DNA of 5,371 nucleotides from an uncultured bacterium (GCA_905215125.1 CAJMOV010000150.1:1-5371); one strand, 5' to 3'. Shown: positions 1 to 5,359, counted from the first letter of the stretch. The notes: a model not told the origin generated them from the letters alone. Made by a program: numbers and translations.

Positions 1-174
1 ATGTCACGGTTGTATCCTCCAGGCGCGCTGCGCCCGTGTCATCTTGAGCTGAACTAAACCAGCATATGACAGGGGCAAAAGCGCCGGAAAGCAAAGAGGG
101 ATTTATAAAACCCGAAAAAGGCCTACAACAATTTTAAAATTTAACGCCCGATATTCCAGAAAATGGAAATTATG
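1..174. other. Non-coding left edge with inverted repeat
   Basis: I see no convincing gene in this stretch. Positions 1-9 (ATGTCACGG) and 34-42 (CCGTGTCAT) form an inverted repeat matching at 8 of 9 positions, around an inner GC-rich hairpin (GCGC 23-26 with GCGC 30-33). On the minus strand a GGAGG (plus 16-20) lies eight to nine bases before a GTG (plus 5-7), so a further minus-strand gene could begin just off the left edge, but two codons cannot establish that. A 12-base AT palindrome (AATTTTAAAATT) sits at 130-141, and TTCCA/TGGAA arms occur at 154-158/164-168, downstream of the endonuclease gene. The role of all these elements is unknown. Confidence 0.4.
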
Positions 175-200
175 GCGCGGTACTACTCACTGTACCGCGC
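155..200 (-). terminator. Candidate terminator of the restriction-modification operon
   Basis: Perfect 9-base arms GCGCGGTAC (175-183) and GTACCGCGC (192-200) surround an 8-base loop that contains most of the endonuclease stop codon. Read on the minus strand, the stem is followed by CATAATTTCCATTTTC, which is T-rich but interrupted. It is therefore a weaker match to an intrinsic terminator than the one after the GntR gene. Its position at the end of a two-gene operon, with nothing coding beyond it, supports termination or 3'-end protection. The stem overlaps the last codons, so translating ribosomes could interfere with its folding. Confidence 0.45.
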
Positions 201-1229
201 AAACATTTCACGGGCCGTATCGCGGGAAATGCCGACGCGCTCAAGCTCGTCGCCATATAAATCCAGCAATTTTTCAAAAATGGCGTTCTGTACCTCCGGT
301 GTGCCGCAATGGATGGCGGAATGGCACACAGGGCACAGCGGGGCCAGGTTTTCCAGCCTGTCCAGGTTAATGTTGGGGATTTCGCGCTGTGCCGCTAGGG
401 GGACAATATGGTGACATTCGATAAAATTGGGCATATTGGGTGTGGCAAAGGTGACGTGTTTTTCGTCAATGCAGCAACGGTAATTGGCCTGGGCAATCCG
501 GGTGGCCTTGAGCCGGAAGTCTCGGTCGCGATGCTCGGCGCAGCCGGTCTGGGGCATTTGGTAGTCGTAATGCTGGTTTTTTTCTTCAATGGCGGCCATT
601 TCGTCGGCAGAATAGGGCTGCGCGATGATAAGGGCCGGCCCCTGGTCGCGGACCCAGCTGCGCATGCTGCCGGGCAGACCGACTGTGCCGCTTTCCAGCT
701 CGCGCTTGACCTGAAGGGCCAGCGCTTCGCCGGCTGGCTTGATGCTGTATGTATAGGGCCGGATGGGGGTGCGCTCGAACAGCTCGCGGTTGGCCTGCCG
801 CTCATAGTTGGAAACCAGCACATTGCGTATCGTCTGGTCAACGACGCACTGGGGGGCTGACAGGTTCTGCTGATACATTTGATCGATCAGGGTAAAGCGG
901 GGATAGATGGCCTTGAGACGCTGCTTGATTTCAGCGCTGGTCAGGTTTGGGGTGTCATAGATGACATAGGCAATGTATGGGCGCAGCTCTTCCTCGGTTG
1001 ATTTAAAAAAGGAATAGACACCGCTGGGCGAGACGGTAAAATAGGCATTGCGGAAACGCTGCCGCTCGTTATACGGAATGGCGTTGGCGCGCAGAATGGC
1101 CAGATAGTCGTCATAACTGATGTCTATGCTGCGCGACACCCAACCGAAGACTTCGTGGCTTTTCAGGTCTTTGGGACCCTGTCTTCCATTGGCGTTGATG
1201 ATTTCAATGATTTTTGTAACGTCGAACAT
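183..1229 (-). CDS. HNH restriction endonuclease (type II-like)
   Basis: A 348-residue protein likely to cut DNA as the nuclease partner of the adjacent adenine methyltransferase. The C-terminal part holds a clear HNH (beta-beta-alpha metal) nuclease: ECHHIVPL at residues 271-278 gives the catalytic His, followed by Asn294 in ENLAPLCPVCHSAIH and His303/His307. Cys252/253, Cys299 and Cys302 could form a structural zinc site, as in McrA-like HNH enzymes. The first 240 or so residues have no motif I can name; residues 80-170 look helical with a winged-helix feel (VVDQTIRNVLVSN, then TYSIKPAGEAL) and may recognise DNA. The ATG start is supported by AAAGGAG (1237-1243) seven bases upstream. That site overlaps the methyltransferase stop codon, so translational coupling is likely. 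Only 12 bases separate the two genes. The HNH assignment is firm. That it is a restriction enzyme rather than another HNH nuclease rests on context, and the target sequence cannot be read from the protein. Confidence 0.86.
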   Translation of the reverse strand: MFDVTKIIEIINANGRQGPKDLKSHEVFGWVSRSIDISYDDYLAILRANAIPYNERQRFRNAYFTVSPSGVYSFFKSTEEELRPYIAYVIYDTPNLTSAEIKQRLKAIYPRFTLIDQMYQQNLSAPQCVVDQTIRNVLVSNYERQANRELFERTPIRPYTYSIKPAGEALALQVKRELESGTVGLPGSMRSWVRDQGPALIIAQPYSADEMAAIEEKNQHYDYQMPQTGCAEHRDRDFRLKATRIAQANYRCCIDEKHVTFATPNMPNFIECHHIVPLAAQREIPNINLDRLENLAPLCPVCHSAIHCGTPEVQNAIFEKLLDLYGDELERVGISRDTAREMFARYSE

Positions 1230-1241
1230 GTTTTCACTCCT

Positions 1242-2363
1242 TTAAGGCAGATTTTTTTTGACCAGAAAAAGGTATTCTGTTGTGTGAAGACTGCGGTTTT
1301 GCAGATTCCGCGAAGCGCGGAAAGCGTTGTAAGGTTTTTCCATGACGAAAACCGAACCCAGGCGCGCAAGCATCCCCGTCATCTGCTCCTTGGTGATAAA
1401 CCCTTCAGAATTGAAGGAGAGCAGCAGATAACGCGCCTTGATGGAAGCGCACAGCTCGCTCAAAGCGTCGAAGGCTTCGCAGGCACGGTTGTACACAGAG
1501 CGGTTCCATGTGCGCGGTATACCCGCCACGGCGCTCAGCTCCGTGGGTTCCTCGTAATCGCAAACGAGATTGAGCATAAAGTAATTGGAGCCGTAAGGGT
1601 GCTGGTTATAGGGCGGATCCAGATAAACAAGGTCAAGCATATCGAGGTCGCGCGCAACGGCCAGCGCATCCCCGCGGCAAATGGTTACGGGGCAGTCGAA
1701 ACGGCTGAAGACAGGAAAGGGCAGCGCGATAGGGCCGCAGATGCGGGCCAGGGCGTTGCGCCCCGTGCCCCCGAATTGCCCGATGCCGGTATGAGCATTT
1801 TTGTAAAACCCCTTGAACACCCCGGAGGTGTTGTTGTGCACCGACGCTTCCGTCAGAAGCGGGGCGAGGAAAAAGGGCTGGTCGGCCTCGTCCAACTGGC
1901 CGATAAGCCTGCGCGCGGTGTCAATATAGCGTGCGTTGCGCGGGGTGTAAAAAACCCGTTCGCCCGGCTGGATATTGTTGGCGTCGCGGGGAGCGTAAAT
2001 ACGGGAAATAATCCCTTCCTCCAGTGGGCCTTCTTCCAGCCGCAGGCACAGATCCGCATAGATCTGCTTGAGGCGGGGCATATCCAGCTCGCTGCGGTTG
2101 TGCAGATAGCACTGGTTCAAAACCTCGCAGTAACGCTCAAGATCATTGACAATCAGGTGCTCTGAATATTGCTTAAAATAACGGGAAACAACGCCCGATC
2201 CCGAAAAAAGATCGCCGATATACAAACGGTCGCGGCCCAAATCCTCCTGCACTTCCTCAAGCGCCGGGGTGATGAAATCGAGAAGGGCGCGTTTATTCCC
2301 CAGGTAAGTGATGACTTGTGACGTGAGATAATGCTGATCCTCCATGCCGCTTTGTCGATTCAT
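1242..2363 (-). CDS. D12-class adenine-N6 DNA methyltransferase
   Basis: A 373-residue S-adenosylmethionine-dependent enzyme that should methylate adenine in the recognition site of the linked nuclease, protecting host DNA. Motif X-like YLGNKRALLDFI is at residues 20-31, the cofactor-binding motif I DLFSGSGVVSR at 51-61, and the catalytic motif IV DPPYN at 249-253 within YLDPPYNQHPYGSNYFMLN. Motif I preceding motif IV with a long middle segment, which would hold target recognition, is the alpha-type order of the D12 family. An upstream in-frame ATG at 2486 would add 41 residues, but it lies in the -35 box of the gene's own promoter, so it cannot be used from that transcript. The ATG at 2363 has GGAGG (2369-2373) five bases before it and is chosen. 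This gene is first in the operon, an order that lets protection build up before the nuclease. Cytosine methylation is unlikely given DPPY. Specificity is unknown. Confidence 0.93.
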   Translation of the reverse strand: MNRQSGMEDQHYLTSQVITYLGNKRALLDFITPALEEVQEDLGRDRLYIGDLFSGSGVVSRYFKQYSEHLIVNDLERYCEVLNQCYLHNRSELDMPRLKQIYADLCLRLEEGPLEEGIISRIYAPRDANNIQPGERVFYTPRNARYIDTARRLIGQLDEADQPFFLAPLLTEASVHNNTSGVFKGFYKNAHTGIGQFGGTGRNALARICGPIALPFPVFSRFDCPVTICRGDALAVARDLDMLDLVYLDPPYNQHPYGSNYFMLNLVCDYEEPTELSAVAGIPRTWNRSVYNRACEAFDALSELCASIKARYLLLSFNSEGFITKEQMTGMLARLGSVFVMEKPYNAFRASRNLQNRSLHTTEYLFLVKKNLP

Positions 2364-2367
2364 GTAG

Positions 2368-2380
2368 TCCTCCCGAAGGG
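2368..2380 (-). promoter_or_regulatory. Methyltransferase ribosome binding site with small overlapping hairpin
   Basis: On the minus strand the leader ends with CCCTTCGGGAGGACTAC before the ATG. GGGAGG is a strong Shine-Dalgarno sequence and fixes the start at 2363. The preceding CCC can pair with the GGG, with a C(UUCG)G-type loop possible, so part of the site can fold into a very short hairpin. Only two or three pairs form, so any effect on translation is speculative, but the ribosome binding site itself is clear. Confidence 0.7.
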
Positions 2381-2418
2381 TGATTGTTATGGCTGAATGG
2401 GTCGGGAAGCAACCCGGA

Positions 2419-2438
2419 CACGGCGCTGCGGCGCCGTG
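2419..2438 (-). promoter_or_regulatory. GC-rich leader hairpin of the methyltransferase mRNA
   Basis: Arms CACGGCGC (2419-2426) and GCGCCGTG (2431-2438) are perfectly complementary over 8 bases with a 4-base loop. The hairpin lies about 12 bases after the predicted transcription start and about 55 bases before the methyltransferase ATG. No T-run follows it on either strand, so it does not look like a terminator. It may stabilise the mRNA 5' end, slow the polymerase or modulate translation; the sequence does not tell which. Confidence 0.55.
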
Positions 2439-2457
2439 CTGGAGATGGCCTTTCAGT

Positions 2458-2486
2458 ATTATACCAAAAAGGCTAAGAATTATCAA
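2458..2486 (-). promoter_or_regulatory. Promoter of the restriction-modification operon
   Basis: On the minus strand TTGATA (2481-2486) and TATAAT (2458-2463) are separated by exactly 17 bases (2464-2480). The -10 matches consensus fully and the -35 at 5 of 6 positions. Transcription should start near 2451, giving a leader of about 88 bases before the methyltransferase ATG. No separate promoter was seen for the nuclease gene, so both are probably on one mRNA. Confidence 0.85.
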
Positions 2487-2490
2487 TCGC

Positions 2491-2513
2491 TTTACAGCAG
2501 TTGTAAATTACAA
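2491..2513. promoter_or_regulatory. Palindromic element between divergent promoters
   Basis: TTGTAA (2501-2506), a central A, then TTACAA (2508-2513) form a perfect odd-centred palindrome. TTTACA (2491-2496) can also pair with TGTAAA (2502-2507) across five bases. The element lies between the -35 boxes of the restriction-modification promoter (2481-2486) and the fumarase promoter (2521-2526), a natural place for a regulator of one or both. I do not recognise the binding protein, and AT-rich palindromes can arise by chance. Confidence 0.4.
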
Positions 2514-2520
2514 TCTGCAC

Positions 2521-2549
2521 TTGACAGGGCGGGCGGGACAGGATATAAA
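2521..2549 (+). promoter_or_regulatory. Promoter of the fumarase operon
   Basis: TTGACA (2521-2526), a 17-base spacer (2527-2543) and TATAAA (2544-2549) give a near-consensus vegetative promoter. Transcription should begin near 2556, leaving a leader of about 32 bases before the alpha subunit ATG. The -10 covers the first base of an in-frame ATG at 2549, which rules that codon out as the start for this transcript. Confidence 0.87.
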
Positions 2550-2587
2550 TGAAAAAAAGGGAGCCAATTTTAGAAGGAGGATGGACG

Positions 2588-3430
2588 ATGAGGGAAATAA
2601 AGGCGCAAGCCGTCGCCGACGCGGTGCGCCGGCTGTGCGTAGAAGCAAACTGCGTCCTGCCCCAGGACGTGCGCGCGCGCATTGAAGCCTGCCGCAGGCA
2701 GGAGGATTGGGGACCTGCCCAGGGCATCCTGGACAAAATCAGGGAGAATTACGCCATTGCCGGCGAGGGCCATGTACCCATTTGCCAAGATACCGGCGTT
2801 GCCTGCGTTTTTCTTGATATCGGGCAGGAGGTCTGCATTACCGGCGGCGCGGTGGAGGACGCCGTCAACGAGGGGGTGCGCCGCGGGTATGAGGAGGGCT
2901 ACCTGCGCAAATCGGTCGTCCGCGACCCGCTGGATCGCGTCAACACCGGCGACAATACCCCTGCGATGATTTACTATAACATTGTGCCGGGAGACAGGCT
3001 GGCCGTCACCGTCGCTCCCAAGGGCTTCGGCAGCGAGAACATGAGCCAGATCAAAATGCTGCGCCCGTCCGACGGCGTTGACGGCGTCAAGGATTTTGTC
3101 GTCCGCGTCGTTGAGGAGGCAGGGCCCAACCCCTGCCCGCCCGTCATTGTCGGCGTCGGCATCGGCGGGACCTTTGACAAGGCGGCCTATCTAGCCAAAA
3201 GGGCCCTGCTGCGCCCCGCCGACCAGCGTCATGGCGACCCCTTCTATCGCGAGCTGGAGGAAGAGCTGCTGGCGCGCATCAACGCGCTGGGAATCGGCCC
3301 GCAGGGCTTCGGCGGCCGGACAACGGCGCTGGCCGTCAACATCGAGCGTATGCCGACCCATATCGCCGGCCTGCCGGTCGCTGTCAATTTGAACTGCCAT
3401 GTCACCCGCCACAAAACGGAGGTGCTGTAA
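2588..3430 (+). CDS. Class I fumarate hydratase, alpha subunit
   Basis: The 280-residue alpha subunit of a two-subunit, iron-sulfur-dependent fumarase, which reversibly hydrates fumarate to L-malate in the cytoplasm. Three cysteines sit where the family places its [4Fe-4S] cluster ligands: Cys66 in HVPICQDTG, Cys183 in AGPNPCPPVIVG and Cys270 in NLNCHVTRHKT. Other family signatures are NTGDNTPAMIYY (119-130), VAPKGFGSENMSQIKML (142-158) and GVGIGGTFDKAAYLAKRALLR (189-209). The length is typical of split alpha subunits, which match the N-terminal part of single-chain FumA-type enzymes. The start at 2588 is set by AAGGAGG (2574-2580) seven bases upstream; an ATG at 2549 overlaps the -10 box. 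The beta subunit follows one base after the stop. L(+)-tartrate dehydratase (TtdA) is the main alternative because the two families are close; fumarase is the more likely default in an anaerobic Firmicute. Such clusters are usually oxygen-sensitive. Confidence 0.93.
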   Translation: MREIKAQAVADAVRRLCVEANCVLPQDVRARIEACRRQEDWGPAQGILDKIRENYAIAGEGHVPICQDTGVACVFLDIGQEVCITGGAVEDAVNEGVRRGYEEGYLRKSVVRDPLDRVNTGDNTPAMIYYNIVPGDRLAVTVAPKGFGSENMSQIKMLRPSDGVDGVKDFVVRVVEEAGPNPCPPVIVGVGIGGTFDKAAYLAKRALLRPADQRHGDPFYRELEEELLARINALGIGPQGFGGRTTALAVNIERMPTHIAGLPVAVNLNCHVTRHKTEVL

Positions 3431-3431
3431 T

Positions 3432-3992
3432 ATGGAAAAGCGTATACAAACCCCCATTACCCGGGAAATGGCGCGCAGCCTGAGGAGCGGGGACGCCGTT
3501 TTGCTTTCAGGCGTCATCTACACCGCCCGGGACGCGGCGCACAAGCGCCTGGTCGAGCTGGCGGCCGCCGGCCGGGAGCTTCCCATCGACATCCGCGACG
3601 CTACCATCTATTTTGTCGGCCCTACGCCGGCAAAGCCCGGCCAGCCCATCGGGTCCGCCGGGCCGACGACCAGCTACCGGATGGACGCCTATTCTCCTAC
3701 CCTCATCGCCCTGGGCCAGACCGGTATGATCGGCAAGGGCAAGCGGGGCCCGGAGGTCATTGAAGCCATGAGGCGTCACGGGGCCGTCTACTTCGGCGCC
3801 ATCGGCGGCGCGGGCGCGCTGCTGTCGCGCTGCGTGGTGGAAAGCAAGGTCGTCGCCTATGAGGATTTGGGGGCGGAAGCCATCCGGCGGCTTGTCGTGC
3901 GCGATTTGCCCGTCACCGTCATCATTGACAGTGAGGGTCGCAACCTGTATGAAACAGGCCGCGCAGCCTATCTTTCCCAGCGGGCGGAGTAG
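3432..3992 (+). CDS. Class I fumarate hydratase, beta subunit
   Basis: The 186-residue partner of the preceding gene, equivalent to the C-terminal domain of single-chain class I fumarases; the two chains together form the active site. Visible signatures are GVIYTARDAAHKRL (27-40), IYFVGPTPAKPGQPIGSAGP (59-78) continuing into TTSYRMDAY, the GMIGKGKRG loop (98-106) and YFGAIGGAGALL (120-131). These match the substrate-binding half of the fumarase/tartrate dehydratase beta family, and the length is normal. The ATG at 3432 is chosen because GGAGG (3418-3422) inside the end of the alpha gene lies nine bases upstream and the resulting N-terminus fits the family; an in-frame ATG at 3399 would add 11 residues that overlap the alpha subunit. 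The one-base gap implies co-transcription and coupled translation for balanced subunits. TtdB is the alternative name if the substrate is tartrate. No clear intrinsic terminator follows. Confidence 0.93.
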   Translation: MEKRIQTPITREMARSLRSGDAVLLSGVIYTARDAAHKRLVELAAAGRELPIDIRDATIYFVGPTPAKPGQPIGSAGPTTSYRMDAYSPTLIALGQTGMIGKGKRGPEVIEAMRRHGAVYFGAIGGAGALLSRCVVESKVVAYEDLGAEAIRRLVVRDLPVTVIIDSEGRNLYETGRAAYLSQRAE

Positions 3993-4020
3993 GACTTTTT
4001 CCCGCTATAAAAAATGGGCC

Positions 4021-4049
4021 TTGACAAATGTCCTTCCTATTGTCATAAT
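4021..4049 (+). promoter_or_regulatory. Promoter of the GntR regulator gene
   Basis: TTGACA (4021-4026) and CATAAT (4044-4049) are separated by exactly 17 bases (4027-4043), close to the consensus vegetative promoter. Transcription should begin near 4056, about 59 bases before the GTG start. TGACAA (4022-4027) and TTGTCA (4040-4045) form an inverted repeat across the promoter. A putative operator follows immediately at 4050-4061. Confidence 0.85.
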
Positions 4050-4061
4050 TGTACTAGAACA
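4050..4061. promoter_or_regulatory. Putative GntR operator at its own start site
   Basis: TGTACTAGAACA is an imperfect palindrome (10 of 12 positions symmetric) with outer TGT/ACA and central TA. GntR-family operators are typically palindromes with GT and AC half-sites. It sits directly after the -10 box, over the predicted start site, where a bound repressor would block initiation. The same box with one change recurs at 5289-5300 in the next promoter. Autoregulation is inferred from this. Confidence 0.6.
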
Positions 4062-4114
4062 TATGGGGCTGGTTACATAGAACAGCCCTCGACGCAGAGA
4101 AAGGAAGGAACGCG

Positions 4115-5089
4115 GTGGAAATCAAAGTCAGGCAGGGTGTGGATACCCCCATTTATCAGCAGCTGGTCGACGCGGTGCAGGATCAAATCAACTCCGGCGC
4201 GCTGGCCGAAGGGGAAAAGCTGCCGACGGTGCGCCAGCTGGCCGAGCAGATGTCGCTGGCCAAAGGCACCATCAAGCGCGCGTATGACGAGCTTGAGCGC
4301 CGCGGGGCCATCCGTATGACACAGGGCAAGGGCACCTTTGTCCTGGGCCGCTTCAAGCGCACCGACAGCCACAAAGAGCAGGCAATGCAGGCCATCGACA
4401 GGCTGCTGGACGAGCTGGAAAAGCTGGATTTTTCCCCGCGGGAGATTGAGATCTTCTTTGACCTTAAGCTGCGCGCCCGCCTGGACCGCGGCAATGGCCT
4501 GCGCGTTGGCGTCGCCGAATGTAATACCGAGGCGCTCAATCTCATCATCGACCAGCTTTCTACCATTGAAGGCATCGAGCTGTATCGCTTCATGCTGGAC
4601 GACGCGCTGACTGCCCCCTATAAGCTGAGCGAGAATATGGATCTCATCTTTACGACGGAGGATCACGTCGATCAGCTTTCACATGCCATTTCACAGCCGG
4701 AGAAAATTGCAAAAATGGCGCTGGCCCCCACCCAGGCCACCGTCATTTCTCTGGTGCGTATGCGTGACGCGCGCCGCATTGGCATCCTTTCCCTAAGCGC
4801 CAAGTATGCTGCGGCCATGCGCCGCATGAGTGAAGCGGTGCTGGGCGGCGGCCAGAGGATGGAAACCCGGCTGTTCGGCGACGACGGCGTCGAGACCTTC
4901 CTCGGCCGGCAGGAGGCTTTGCTGGTGCCGGCGGGCTACATGAAATACTGCTCGGCAGAGGAAGCCGACTGCATCCATCGCTTTGGCCGCACAAAGCCGG
5001 TGCTTGCCTTTGAGCTGCAAATCGACGCAGGTTCATTCATGTACCTGCGCGACCGCATTGAACAGGTGCAGCGCCAAAAGCGCAGATAA
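4115..5089 (+). CDS. GntR-family (YtrA-like) transcriptional regulator
   Basis: A 324-residue cytoplasmic DNA-binding regulator. Residues 11-78 form the GntR winged helix-turn-helix: PIYQQLVDAVQDQINSGAL, then EGEKLPTVRQLAEQM, the recognition helix region LAKGTIKRAYDELERRG (48-64) and the wing RMTQGKGTFVLG (67-78). A charged helical linker (about 84-125) leads to a domain from about residue 128 with alternating strand and helix character (GLRVGVAECN, NMDLIFTTEDHVDQL, RRIGILSLSAKYAAAMRRM, EALLVPAGYM). This could be a periplasmic-binding-protein-like or racemase-like sensor fold, but I cannot name its ligand. Minimal YtrA proteins are about 120-130 residues, so this one carries an added effector domain. 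The start is GTG at 4115, preceded by AAGGAAGGAA (4101-4110); the helix-turn-helix begins soon after, as expected. It has its own promoter, a putative operator, and a strong terminator downstream. Self-repression and control of the gene beginning at 5360 are the most likely roles; control of the upstream fumarase is possible but unsupported. Confidence 0.9.
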   Translation: MEIKVRQGVDTPIYQQLVDAVQDQINSGALAEGEKLPTVRQLAEQMSLAKGTIKRAYDELERRGAIRMTQGKGTFVLGRFKRTDSHKEQAMQAIDRLLDELEKLDFSPREIEIFFDLKLRARLDRGNGLRVGVAECNTEALNLIIDQLSTIEGIELYRFMLDDALTAPYKLSENMDLIFTTEDHVDQLSHAISQPEKIAKMALAPTQATVISLVRMRDARRIGILSLSAKYAAAMRRMSEAVLGGGQRMETRLFGDDGVETFLGRQEALLVPAGYMKYCSAEEADCIHRFGRTKPVLAFELQIDAGSFMYLRDRIEQVQRQKRR

Positions 5090-5094
5090 GAGCT

Positions 5095-5130
5095 GCCCGT
5101 TTATCCAATATGGATAAACGGGCTATTTTT
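5095..5130 (+). terminator. Intrinsic terminator of the GntR gene
   Basis: GCCCGTTTATCCA (5095-5107) and TGGATAAACGGGC (5111-5123) form a perfect 13-base stem with a 3-base loop, followed by TATTTTT (5124-5130). It begins five bases after the regulator stop codon. This is the strongest terminator in the window and separates the regulator from the promoter further downstream. Confidence 0.95.
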
Positions 5131-5280
5131 ATACAAACAGCATTGGGGCGGAAGTGAAAAATGTCTTTTCATCCTGATAGAGGGGGCTTGCATCTCCCCT
5201 TTTCAGCGGGAAAGCTCATGGCGTTTGCGCGGGCACAAGGCAAAACGGAAAAATAAAAGTAAAAAAATTGCATTTTCCTC
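5131..5280. other. Intergenic stretch, no gene recognised
   Basis: About 150 bases between the terminator and the next promoter. There are two minor hairpins: TGAAAA/TTTTCA (5155-5160/5166-5171) and AGGGG/CCCCT (5181-5185/5196-5200), the latter followed by TTT. They could be structure in a short RNA, but no promoter upstream of them was seen. A 31-codon open frame at 5161-5256 has only a poor ribosome binding site and is not called. The last 30 bases before the promoter are A-rich and could act as an upstream promoter element. Confidence 0.4.
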
Positions 5281-5309
5281 TTGACATATGTAATAGAACA
5301 ATATATGTT
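5281..5309 (+). promoter_or_regulatory. Promoter of the gene leaving the right edge
   Basis: TTGACA (5281-5286) is a full -35 match, and TATGTT (5304-5309) at 17-base spacing (5287-5303) is a 4 of 6 match to the -10. Transcription should start near 5316, about 44 bases before the ATG at 5360. The A-rich sequence just upstream could strengthen the promoter. The spacer contains the second copy of the putative GntR operator, so the promoter is probably repressible. The leader has a small AGCCG/CGGCT hairpin (5326-5330/5340-5344) just ahead of the ribosome binding site. Confidence 0.78.
5289..5300. promoter_or_regulatory. Second putative GntR operator, in the promoter spacer
   Basis: TGTAATAGAACA matches the box at 4050-4061 at 11 of 12 positions, with TGT/ACA ends and a central TA. 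It lies between the -35 and -10 elements, where a bound protein would exclude RNA polymerase. Flanking CATAT (5285-5289) and ATATG (5303-5307) add outer symmetry. The regulator encoded at 4115-5089 is the obvious candidate binder; this is inferred from position and sequence similarity. Confidence 0.62.
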
Positions 5310-5323
5310 ATAGGTATATAACA
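5306..5323. promoter_or_regulatory. Palindrome over the -10 and start site
   Basis: TGTTATA (5306-5312) and TATAACA (5317-5323) are perfect 7-base inverted arms around GGTA. The element overlaps the -10 hexamer and the predicted start site of the last promoter. It shares TGT/ACA ends with the GntR box but is longer, so it may be a second, weaker site or belong to another regulator. AT-rich sequence raises the chance of coincidence. Confidence 0.4.
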
Positions 5324-5359
5324 AAAGCCGAAAGAAGTGCGGCTGTAAAGAGGTGCATC

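Noticed and set aside
1..57. 18-codon plus-strand open frame beginning at base 1
   Set aside because: It is very short, its upstream context is missing, and the sequence is better described as an inverted repeat.
408..860. Plus-strand 150-codon open frame inside the endonuclease gene
   Set aside because: It is antisense to the HNH domain, has no ribosome binding site or family motifs, and is explained by codon bias of the real gene.
1155..2165. Long plus-strand open frame of 336 codons opposite the methyltransferase
   Set aside because: It is the antisense shadow of a methyltransferase with full family motifs, has no recognisable domain, and straddles the boundary of two real minus-strand genes.
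2364..2486. Upstream ATG giving a 41-residue longer methyltransferase
   Set aside because: That ATG falls in the -35 box of the gene's own promoter, and the added residues look like translated leader; the ATG at 2363 has a strong ribosome binding site.
2549..2587. Upstream ATG giving a 13-residue longer fumarase alpha subunit
   Set aside because: This ATG overlaps the -10 box and would precede the transcript start; the ATG at 2588 has an ideal ribosome binding site and gives the family-typical length.
3979..4006. AGCGGG/CCCGCT hairpin after the fumarase beta gene as a terminator
   Set aside because: Only six pairs with a 16-base loop, overlapping the stop codon, and followed by ATAAAAAATGGG rather than a T-run.
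5161..5256. 31-codon small gene between the terminator and last promoter
   Set aside because: It has a poor ribosome binding site, no visible promoter and no recognisable peptide features; it could be a chance frame.
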